Below are positions 50,060 to 60,319 of a stretch of 64,000 nt of DNA, piece after piece. This DNA comes from Saccharum officinarum. Taxonomy: Eukaryota > Streptophyta > Magnoliopsida > Poales > Poaceae. The notes under the pieces were generated by a model. The model did not search any database. It worked only from the letters and a program-made list of their open reading frames with translations, and was not told where the DNA came from. Made by a program: the position numbers and the translations under genes. The stretch covers positions 2,608,988 through 2,672,987 of the forward strand of contig CM036167.1 in NCBI GenBank assembly GCA_020631735.1, read 5' to 3'. Each line of letters opens with the position of its first letter. Position 1 is the first letter of the stretch.

Positions 50060-53000
50060 TGGATAGGTTTGCCGATGATGAAAAATTAGGTCAGGGGTTC
50101 ACATCGGCTGATGATTTAGTAGAGATAGATATTGGTAATGGTGATAGGCCAAGGCCTACTTTTATTAGCGCTAAGTTAGATTCCAAGTGTAAGCAGCAAA
50201 TAACCAATTTGTTAAAAGAATATAAAGATTGTTTTGCTTGGGATTATACTGAAATGCCTGGATTAGACCGATCGATAGTTGAACATCGGTTACCTATCAA
50301 ATCTGGATTTTGGCCATATCAACAGCCAGCGCGCCGATGCAACCCTAATATACTTCCTGACATTAAGACCGAAATAACTAAGTTAATTGAGGCAAAGTTT
50401 ATTCTTCAGTGTCGGTATGCGGAGTGGATTTCTAATGTGGTTCCTATTTATAAGAAAAATGGGAAACTTCGTGTTTGTATTGATTTCAGGAACCTCAACA
50501 AAGCCACACCGATGGATGGTTGTCCAATGCCTATTGCTGATTTGTTGATTGATGCTGCAGCCGGACATTAGATTATTTGCTTCATGGATGGTAATGCAGG
50601 TTATAATCAAATATTTATGGCTGAAGAAGATATTCCCAAGACTGCTTTCAGATGTCCAGGTCATGTGGGGTTGTTTGAATGGATAGTCATGACCTTCGGT
50701 TTGAAAAATGCTGGTGCTACTTATCAGAGAGCTATGAATTTTATTTTTCATGAGTAGAACGGCACATTAGTGGAAATCTACATTGATGATATAGTGGTTA
50801 AGTCTGGGGATATCACAAAACATCTAGCCGATCTACGAAAGATATTGGAGTGCACAAGGAAGCATGGATTGAAGATGAATCCTAATAAATGTGCGTTTGG
50901 TGTATCGGCAGGTCAATTCTTAGGTTTTATGGTGCATTAGAGAGGTATTGAAATTAGTAGGAAGTCTATTGATGCAATTAACAGGGTGGTTGCTCCTGCC
51001 GATAAAACTGAATTACAATCTTTGATTGGCAAGATTAATTTTATTAGAAGGTTCATATCTAATCTATCAGGTAAGATCAAAGCTTTCAGTCCGTTGCTTA
51101 GATTGAAGGCCGATCAGGAATTTGTATGGGGAGCTGAGCAACAGTTGGCCCTAGATGAAATTAAGAAGTACTTGACAAATCCTCTAGTGCTAGTTCCACC
51201 CCAATATGGGAAACCCTTCAGGTTATATTTGTCAACTGATGATAATGCTATTGGTTCAGCTCTTATTCAAGAATTTAAAGGGAAAGAACGTGCTATTTGT
51301 TATTTGAGCAGAAGATTAGTGGATGCTGAGACAAGGTATTCAGCCATCGAAAAACTATGTCTATGTTTATACTTTTCTTGTATTAAATTGAGGCATTATT
51401 TGCTATCGGCCGAATGCACTGTCATATGCAAGGATGACATGGTCAAATACATGTTGTCAATGCCGATATTAAGTGGTAGAATCGGCAAGTGGATTTTAGC
51501 ATTGTCAGAATTTGACCTACGTTACGAATCGACTAAGACAGTTAAAGGGCAGGTTATGGCCGATTTTGTCACTCAGCACTGCAGCACAGTAGACTCTCTG
51601 GAAGTTGCTCCTTGGACACTTTTCTTCGATGGATCTACATGTGGTGAAGGAGCAGGTATCGGCATTGTGTTGATTTCACCTCAAGGAAGGAAGTATGAGT
51701 TTTCATTGCCAATTGTTGCTACATCGACAAACAATCAGGCTGAGTATCAAGCTTTGATAAAAGGATTGGAATTACTTTGGGAGATACGTGCTGATGCTGT
51801 CGAAATCTTTGATGATTCTATGCTGGTTATAAATCACTTAGCTGGGATTTATGAATGCCGAAGTGAAGTGTTGATCTCATATCATGAGAGATGTTTGCAA
51901 TTATTGAAAGAGTTTAAAGATTTTCGTCTTGAACATATTTCTCGATTGCATAATGAAGAAGCTAATCGGCTGGCTCAGCATGCTTCAGGGTATCAGCCTA
52001 TCCAGGAGGTGCTTACATCGGTAGTTGATACCAATGACTGGAGAAAGGAGATTGTCGATTACTTAAGGGATTCATCTAAGAAGGTTGAAAGACGTATAAG
52101 ATTTCAGGCCACTAAGTATGTGCTCCTCGATGATGAATTATATTATCAGACTTTAGATGAAGTTTTACTCAGGTGTCTTAGCGGGGATGAATCAAAAAGC
52201 TTGATGGGTGAAATTCATGAAGGAGTGTGTGGGGCACATCAATCGGCTTTCAAGATGAAATGGATGATCAGAAGGAATGGATACTATTGGCCGACTATTC
52301 TTGAAGATTGCTTTAAGTATTTTAAAGGATGTCAGGGGTGTCAGAAGTTTGGTAATATTCAAAGAGCGCCTGCATCGACCATGAATCCTATAATTAAACC
52401 TTGGCCGTTCCGGGGATGGGCTATCGATCTCATCAGTCAGATATATCCACCATCGAGCAAAGGACATAAATTTATTCTTGTTGCTACCGATTATTTCACA
52501 AAATGGGTTGAAGCAGTTCCTTTGAAAAAGGTGACATCGGTTAGTATGATCGATTTTGTGAAAGAGCATATTGTTTACCGATTTGGTATTCCTCAAACTA
52601 TCACTACCGATCAGGGTACTATGTTTACATCGGAAGAATTTAATGAGTTTGCTAGTGGTATGGGGATTAAAGTTTTGAATTCCTCTCCCTATTATGCTCA
52701 AGCTAATGGTCAGGCTGAGACTTCTAACAAAGGAATTATCAAACTCATTAAGCGCAAAATTAAAGAAAATCCTAAGCGGTGGCATATAATATTGAATGAG
52801 GCCCTGTGGTCATATCGGATGGAATGTCATGGTGCAATCAAAGTAACGCCTTATCAGTTAGTATACGGCCACGATGCAGTATTGCCTTGGAAATTAAAAC
52901 TGGCTCTAGGCGGATATTTTCTTAAGATCAACTGACAGCCGGTGACTATGATACTCTTATGAAAGACGAGTTAGAAGATGTGGCTGGTCTTCGGTTGAAG

Positions 53001-53294
53001 GCTTTAGTTAGCATCGAAGAAAATAAGAAAAGGGTAGCCAGATGGTATGACAAGAAGGTAAAGGTAAAGGAGTTTACCGATGGAGATCTGGTTTGGAAGT
53101 TGATTTTACCGATTGGGACTAAAAGTTCAAAGTTTGGTAAGTGGTCTCCTAATTGGGAAGGTCCATATCGGATAAACCAATCTGTTCCTGGCAACGCATA
53201 TATTCTAGAAACCCTCGAAGGGGTTGTATTTCCTAGAGCATTAAACGGAAAATATTTAAAGAAATATTACCCTAGTATCTGGATGGATGCATAA
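50059..53294 (+). pseudogene. element C RT-RNase H-aRNase H-integrase
   Basis: RT: RVCIDFRNLNKATPMDG and YIDDIVVKS at 50779-50790, with TAG stops at 50569, 50755 and 50938. From 50986 one frame of 649 codons stays open. It covers the Gypsy RNase H (STDDNAIGSALIQ), an archaeal-type RNase H (FFDGSTCGEGAG, NNQAEYQALIKGLEL, HNEEANRLAQHA), the integrase zinc finger (H-x6-H, CQGCQKF) and the D, D, E core (WAIDLI, TTDQGT, NGQAETSN). A missing base and a TAA near 52890-52935 shift the frame before the GPY/F end (52959-53294, EGPYRINQ). The long intact stretch is notable in an otherwise decayed element. Confidence 0.93.
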
Positions 53295-53380
53295 AAGCAT
53301 AAGTGCCGATAACAGTCCTATTGGCTAGAATCATACAAGGGTATCAGTATTTCATAGAGCACCGATGCAATAAACAGGGT

Positions 53381-56300
53381 TTACAAATTTAGTAAAGATT
53401 GGATGGCTGATATCGCACACAGGCGAATCTGATCGGCTTCCTTTATCTCTTTGATATCTTCGTCGACAGCACCCTCCACTGGCTTAAGTTTTTTCTTTAT
53501 TGCCAGGGCTTTGCGAGCTTGGATGTCTATTTCTTGCTGAAGAGCCTTGATAGCATCGGGTAACTGGCTTTCTTCCTGCCTGGCATGAGTTAGAACTGCC
53601 TTGACTTCTTTCAGTTCAGCCAGTAGAGCCATTCTCTTTGCCGATAAGTCCAAGATTTTCTGCTTAAGTTCGGCACCCGAAGTCTGCAAACTGCCGATGT
53701 TCTTGTGCTTCTCATCGGCGGTCTGTTTCAATTGTAGCATCTCTTCTTTAAGCCGAGTCTGAGCGGCTCTATCGGCAATGCGTTGAGCAGCCCTCTGATA
53801 TTAGAGTTGTCGGCTTTCTAAGTGGGCTGCTGGGAAGAGTGCCTCTTCGGTGTTGGCAGGGACCTGGCCATGAATTGTTTTGAAGATCGCTTTTGCAGGG
53901 TCTAAATGATCTACCAGCTGGGTGGTATCTTGCTGTAGTAAGTTCTGTAGAGCCTCCAGCTTGGACTTAACTTCTGCCGATATTGCCCCAAGTACAAGAG
54001 AAGAGCTTGCCTCCTCTCCGTCATCATCATAAATATCGATGGCAAAGGAGAATAGACTGTCTAGGGAGTCTTGTTCCTGAAAGAAGAAAAAGGGTCAGTT
54101 GAGGACAAGTATGAATATTATAAATCGGCTAGGTCAGTCGGCTTACTTGCTTCAAGGTAATTTCTTGCCTTTGACTGGAGGAAGCAACCTGGAGTATGCC
54201 ATGTGAAGGATCGGCTGAGCTTGCCGATGGGATATCTTCAGCTTCAAGATTAACTGGTGCTAAGTTTGATGGCAATTCCTCCATGGTCTCATCAATAGTT
54301 GGTCCTTAGGATATGACGATCGATGATGTGCCCTGTGCAGGAGGATCGACTGCTTGCTTAGTTGCATCGGCCGATTCTGGTTGGCTCGGAGGTGCTGGAT
54401 CAGATATTGGGATCGGTACGGACCTCTGCCGTTTTGGCTGTGCCTCAGTATCTGTTGAAGCTTTGCGCTTTGTTTGGGCCTCAGCAACGGTTGGCTAGGG
54501 GGCATCGGTGATTGTTGGTTGTGAAGGTTGGACATCTGGCACACTTGCTGATGTACCCGTTTGTTGCTGCAAAAACGGGTGTAAGATATGATTTTTAACA
54601 GATTAAATGTAAAGTTGAAGGATTACATCTGAAGGTTTGTCAGAGATGGTAGTGCTTGATACCAGAGGAGTTGCTGATAATGATCCAGCAGTAGTTCTTA
54701 CATCCTGAAAATTAGTGTTAGTACAGTCTGAGATTGGCGTAAGTTGGAATAAACATGGTTGTTACCTTGAACCCTTTTATCAGGGTCGTAGCGGCAGTCG
54801 ATGGAGTGGCTCTAGCCTTAGCCAGTTTTGGCTTGGTAGTGATTTTCTTGGCATGGGTTCTTTGATGAGTCAGAGCACCCAGGGTAGGGGTGTTGTAGCC
54901 GATCAGTGATATTGGGGATACGGGTCGAAGGTCAAAGGGTCTCCCACTCCTGCTCGTGGATGGTGCTGGGTCATCGACCTGTCACAAGAGAATTAGTTGC
55001 TGATAAAATTAAAAGTAAAAAAAAACTAGTGTTAAAAGAAACTTACTGCGTCATCAGGTATGATATGCTTAGGGTCGATCAGATGCTGATATGTATGAAC
55101 AGATGCTGCAAATAATTGTCCCTTCCACTCTTGCCACCATAACTTATATGATTCAGTGATGAAAGAGGTTGGCACCCAGGTGGATAGATCAACATCTGTA
55201 GTATCGACATCAGGGGAGAGTCGCACTACCTTGCTCCAGTCTGATTCGCTGGTGATTGTTTCTCTCGGCTTAATCACATCGGCAAAGCAAAGTTTAATTG
55301 ACAGCTGTCCAAAGGCCAATTGACGTGATACTGCCGATGGAATGTAGAATTCATAGGTGATGTTGGTGTTCTTCCCACTACCAAATGTATTCACTGGGAT
55401 TGCCCGGGGAGTAATGATAGCCATCATAAGTTCATCATCCTTGTTCAAGGCATCATCGTCAAAATTGAAGAGAAGGGGGAATCTGGCTTCCTCATCTATA
55501 TAGAGCATCCAGGCCCGATGATCACGGGAGAGACCGTTGTAAAAGCTTTGGAAAAATCGGCTGATCTGATCTTCGTTGACCTCTGTCCCAGGAAGAACTA
55601 TTATGGCTTCACCAAAATTGAGGGGTGGGCGTGTTGCCGATTCTTCATCTCCAAGTTCATAGTCTTCGGCGATATCTCGCGGGAATTGTTGAGCAAAGAA
55701 ATCCCATTGCAAGCGTTTGTGCATGTGGGCATTCAGCCACATGTTAATGAACCACCACGGGCCTCCTAAGTTGCCGATGGGTTCACCAAGTAGAAGCATT
55801 TGAGACATTTGATGTAAGAGGTGATAAGTGGAACTCAGGAGATATCGGCCAAGAGGGAACCTTACACCGTTGGCCAGTAGTTCAGCTGCGGGGAGGTAAG
55901 CATTGGTTGGCCCTACCGATCGACCATAGAAAAAGAATTTTTCTAACCACATGTTTAGGAATGTGGCGTGTTCCCTCTGACCAACTGTCCCGGTCTTTCT
56001 GTATTCTTGGATATGCCCTATCCAACCACCGATGTTACGGGTATTCACCCTGTACTCAGATTTTCTGCCGTAAACGGAGGCATCATCGGCAGTTGAAATA
56101 TCTAAGCCGTTGAGCATGTACACATCGACAAGAGTGGGAGTAGCTGGGCCGTGTCCAAACATGAAGGTATTTATTGTGTCTAACCAGAACTAAGCGGCAG
56201 CGATCATCATCGACTCATTCTTTTACATATCGGCAATAGACAGTTTGATGCATTGGTCTAGTTTTTGCTCTGCCCAGTACACCTGCATCAACCCGATTAC

Positions 56301-56732
56301 CCTTAGATACCAATCCTTCCACCCCTTGGTGGTTTTAGGCCAAGATCAGAAGGTATCCTTCCATAAGTTTAAAGAGAAATTCTAGGCTATAAAGGGAATT
56401 CTGTTAGTCTCTGCATTAATCAAATCGGTTGGATCTGGAATGCCCATTGGACCTAAACATTGGATGTGTGGCTGATTGGTTGGGATGACTAGCTTGTTGC
56501 ATAGTTCCTAAGTTTGGAAGATCAAAAGAACAGAGAAAAAAAGAAAGAAAAACACCAACTATATGAACTTGCAAGGGCTAAAGGAATTGCAGTAAAAGGG
56601 GATGAAGATGAAATGAACCGCAGGGACATCGAAGTTGATTGCCATTATCTTAAAAAAGATAGAGACGTGGCTGGAAACTCGAAGTTGCCACTGGGGGAGG
56701 TTCTTGCTGGTTGGGGTCGCACGGTTGCTCAT
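53381..56732 (-). pseudogene. antisense spliced gene of element C, plant mobile domain protein
   Basis: Exons on the minus strand: a first exon from ATG 56732 (end uncertain), then 56507-55047 (1461 nt), 54978-54766 (213), 54704-54627 (78), 54566-54147 (420) and 54076-53381 (696). Every length after the first exon is a multiple of 3 and all introns (60-70 bp, GT-AG) are phase 0, strong support for the model. The long exon holds the aminotransferase-like plant mobile domain (PMD; LANGVRFPLGRYLLSS, GGPWWFINMWLNAHMHKRL). Exons 3-5 encode a Pro/Ser/Thr-rich linker with basic KRKAS/PKRQRS motifs (possible nuclear signal). The last exon encodes a Glu/Lys/Gln-rich coiled coil. Stops: three in the 5' part of the long exon, a TAG and a TAA in the 420-nt exon, and a TAA at about 53800. 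The linker TAG is shared with the left copy. A 376-codon stretch of the PMD stays open. Function unknown. Confidence 0.86.
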
Positions 56733-56805
56733 CGGGGTCGTCGCCGGAGAGAGAAGGTGTTGGAGGTTGGAGTCTAAGGGTAGAAGACGAGCATTTGGGA
56801 GAGAT

Positions 56806-56816
56806 GTATTTATAGA
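56806..56816 (-). promoter_or_regulatory. TATA box of the antisense gene of element C
   Basis: The minus strand reads TCTATAAATAC, about 75 nt before the putative ATG at 56732. It lies inside a 37-bp segment (56791-56827) bounded by GCATT repeats that is absent from the left copy. Confidence 0.65.
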
Positions 56817-57220
56817 CGATTATGGGGGCATTCTGGACTTATCTCTCCGCGCGCATGTAGGTCAAGGTGGTTCAGATGGATATGGTAACTGTTCGCATGA
56901 TAATCAAGGGATTGTGCAGGTGGTTGATGGCAAGCAATCATGACTCGGAAGAAATCTCGGTGTACAGGATATTCTAATTCCAAGATCCGCAGTGGTACTG
57001 TGTTAGGTTCTTGCCGATGGACTATTGCTTTTGTGTCTTAACCATAATTGGAACGAGAGTGATTGAAGATTGTGCGATATTTACTGAGACGCGTGAATCA
57101 GGGCTGGATTCGATTGGATTTGGTAACAGATTATGCCATGCTTGGAGGATGAGTTAGATAATTAAGTAAAGGCGATCGTTGTCTGGAGTAAATTTCGGAA
57201 CATTAATGATTTTATACTCC

Positions 57221-57236
57221 AAAATTGGGGGCCATG
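57221..57236 (+). other. polypurine tract of element C
   Basis: AAAATTGGGGGCCATG immediately before the 3' LTR. Confidence 0.8.
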
Positions 57237-58026
57237 TGTTGACACCGTTTTTGGCACGTGTCAAAATGATCAGAGTAGGCTAATCGGTAGAAGGAAAGTT
57301 ATTGTATTACGCTGGTAGAAGGGTGCCGATGAAGATCAGCTTGTAAGGATTGTTGCCGATGAATGGTGGTAACTGATGGAAAGGTTGTCGTTTGACTTAG
57401 ACTCAGAGGCGTTGCTGACAAGATCGGAGATGTTATTCCCAATACTAATGAAAGAAGATCTGAAGACTACTGCCGATGAAGGTTGTGATGACAGAAAGCA
57501 TGCCGATGGCGAGGAGACCGATGAAAATTTCATCGTAATTAAGGCGTACAAGGAAGTAGATAGGTTTTATTTTCCTTTTCTATATTTGTTAGAGTATGAT
57601 TCATGTAAGAGTCACGTTTTTTCTTAGATATGGACTCGGTGTCCTAGTCGTGTCTGGTTATATTTCTTCAGATCAGGGTATAAATATAGACTGAGGGACA
57701 ATGTAAAATATACCAATCAAATATCAAACTAATTTTACTCCTATTTGTATCTACTTACTTTTCGACGACTTCGTCAATTTGTATATTTTTCTTTTTATGA
57801 GTTCTCATCGATTCGACGAGCTGCATCGCTTTAGTGCGACCTTCGATGATTCTCGAGTTCCGTGTGAGTACCTCTTGGCCATGGCTTCCGGGCGTATCAC
57901 TGTTGTCAGGACCAAAGTACTCGAGTTATCATCCTTGTCGATTAACAGGTCAAATCGACTAACACGCCTTGGATATCAGATTGGGTATTAGCTCTTTGTG
58001 TTTGCAGATCCACTTTTGCATCAACA
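57237..58026 (+). mobile_element. element C 3' LTR
   Basis: 790 bp, TGTTGACACC...GCATCAACA, followed by TSD GAAGG (58027-58031). Nearly identical to 16972-17761 in reverse (two substitutions). Confidence 0.96.
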
Positions 58027-58294
58027 GAAGGCGATTCAGAATCTTGAGAAATATCAAAAGGAAACAGAAAGCTGATACAATAAGAAAGTCAAATCAAGAC
58101 AATTATCACCGGAAGACTTTGTCTTGAAAAGAAAAAGAAATGAAGACACAGTCGGAAAATTTTAGCAAAAATGGGAAGGACCGTTCCTCATCTTAAGAAC
58201 CAACAAGCCAGGAGCATTTCACCTAGCAGACATGAGTGGGAAGGAAATTGATCACACATTCAATATTCAAGACTTACGAAGACACTATCCCTAG
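58027..58294 (+). pseudogene. element B integrase C-terminal end, after element C
   Basis: The reading frame of 45621 resumes here: KAIQNLEKYQKE, KVKSRQLSPEDFVLK, a GPFLILRTN GPY/F motif, then FNIQDLRRHYP-stop at 58292-58294. A TGA replaces Trp near 58074. This confirms that element C split a single pol frame. Confidence 0.9.
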
Positions 58295-58600
58295 AATTTG
58301 TTTTTATCTTTGTACAAAATAGATTAGCTTTTATATTCTAAAAAATTTTAATTCAAATATAAACGAGCTGCACTCTTTTTCCACTCAAGGGAATCCCTTC
58401 GCTGGGTGAGTGGTTTTTTAATGAGGCAGTCTCGATTGTAAATTCTCATCAAAGTATAAATGAGAAAGCTAGTTTCCCTAAAAACAATCTTATCAACGGC
58501 CGAAGAGTATACTTTAAATATACTCATGTATCGGCAAAACACCCAAAAGTAGGTAGCATCATTATTCGAACAAGCAAAAAATGATGCTAATCTATCAAAA
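58295..58600 (+). other. element B 3' untranslated region with conserved block
   Basis: At about 58365-58435 the text GCACTCTTTTTCCACTCAAG...GTGGTTTTTTAATGAGGCA matches a block common after pol in plant LTR retrotransposons. No gene. Confidence 0.55.
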
Positions 58601-59180
58601 TAATCATAAAATATATTCACTAAGGTGAATTTTGACTTCAAAAATGAAGTCTGCATGTTATCTTTGCCAAAAAGAGTGAATAATATTTCAAATTCACTAA
58701 GGTGAATTTTGACTTCAAAAAAGAAGTCTGCATGTTATCTTCGCCAGAAAGAGCGAACAATATTTCATATTCACTAAGGTGAATTTTGACTTCAAAAATG
58801 AAGTCTGCATGTTATCTTTGCCAAAAAGAGCGAATAATATTTCATATTCACTAAGGTGAATTTTGACTTCAAAAATGAAGTCTGCATGTTATCTTCGCCA
58901 TAAAGAGCGAATAACATTTCAAATTCACTAAGGTGAATTTTGACTTCAAAAATGAAGTCTGCATGTTATCTTCGCCAGAAAGAGCGAATAATATTTTAAA
59001 TTCACTAAGGTGAATTTTGACTTCAAAAATAAAGTCTGCATGTTATCTTCGCCAGAAAAGAGTGAATAATATTTCAAATTCACTAAGGTGAATTTTGACT
59101 TCAAAAATAAAGTCTGCATGTTATCTTCGCCAGAAAGAGCGAATAATATTTTCAAATTCACTGAGGTGAATTTTTACTTT
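58600..59180. repeat. tandem array, about 77-bp unit (right copy)
   Basis: Inverse counterpart of 15820-16390: units with CTAAGGTGAATTTTGACTTC, GAAGTCTGCATGTTATCTT and CGCCAGAAAGAGCGAATAAT. Confidence 0.9.
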
Positions 59181-59329
59181 AAAAATGAAGTCAGGTAAAT
59201 TTTGACTTCATCACAACAACAACAACAACATAGCCTTTTGTCCCAAGCAAGTTGGGGTAGGCTAGAAATGAAACCCAAAAGAGACGAGAAACAGGGAGAC
59301 ACATAAATTTTAACTTCATCACTAAGGTA

Positions 59330-60120
59330 AAAATTTGACTTCACAAAATACGAAGTCAATTCATCGCCTTCGCTTAAAAAGTAAGGGGACGGTGTTTTCA
59401 AATTTACCTAAGTGAAATTTGATTTCAGAAAAAACAAAGTCAATTCATCGCCTTCGCTTAAAAAGTAAGGGGACAGTGTTTTCAAATTTACCTAAGTGAA
59501 ATTTGATTTTAGAAAATACGAAGTCAATTCATCGCCTTCGCTTAAAAAGTAAGGGGACGGTGTTTTCAAATTTACCTAAGTGAAATTTGATTTTAGAAAA
59601 AACGAAGTCAATTCATCGCCTTCGCTTAAAAAGTAAGGGGACAGTGTTTTCAAATTTACCTAAGTAAAATTTGATTTTAGAAAAGATGAAGTCAATTCAT
59701 CGCCTTCGCTTAAAAAGTGAGGGACAGTGTTTTCAAATTTACCTAAAGTAAAATTTGATTTCACAAAATACGAAGTCAATTCATCGCCTTCGCTTAAAAA
59801 GTAAGGAGACGATGTTTTTAAATTTACCTAAAGTGAAATTTGATTTCACAAAATACGAAGTCAATTCATCGCCTTCGCTTAAAAAATGAGGGGACATTGT
59901 TTTCAAATTTACCTAAAGTGAAATTTGATTTCAGAAAATACGAAGTCAATTCATCGCATTCGCTTAAAAAGTGAGAGGACGGTGTTTTCAAATTTACTAA
60001 GGCAAAATTTGATTTCACAAAATACGAAGCCTAGGCATTGTCTTCATTTAAAAAGTAAGAGAACGATGTTTTCAGATTTACCAAGGAAAAATCTGACTTC
60101 ACCAAATACGAAGTCAACAC
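59330..60120. repeat. tandem array, about 84-bp unit (right copy)
   Basis: Inverse counterpart of 14860-15660: ten units with GAAGTCAATTCATCGCCTTC, GCTTAAAAAGTAAGGGGAC and TTTTCAAATTTACCTAA. It separates pol from the antisense gene. Confidence 0.9.
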
Positions 60121-60319
60121 ACTGCCTTCACTTAAGACTGTCTTCACAAAATAACAAAGTCTATGTGTTGCCTTCGCTTAATAAAAATAAAAAGCTACGT
60201 TTCGCCTTCGCTAAAAAATAAGGGAACATCATTCATTTCACTTAATAAATTATATTACATAAAAATGTCTACACAAATACACAAATAAAAACACTTTATT
60301 GTGTCAACAAATATACATA

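Larger units (their letters stand above)
45627..58026 (+). mobile_element. element C: complete nested Tat-lineage Gypsy element, 12.4 kb
   Basis: Both LTRs are present (45627-46412 and 57237-58026) with a perfect 5-bp TSD, inserted in the integrase domain of element B in the same orientation. Internal order: primer-binding site, gag, protease, RT, RNase H, archaeal-type RNase H, integrase, antisense PMD gene, polypurine tract. The sense genes are broken by stops and frameshifts, so the element is not autonomous now. Confidence 0.96.
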
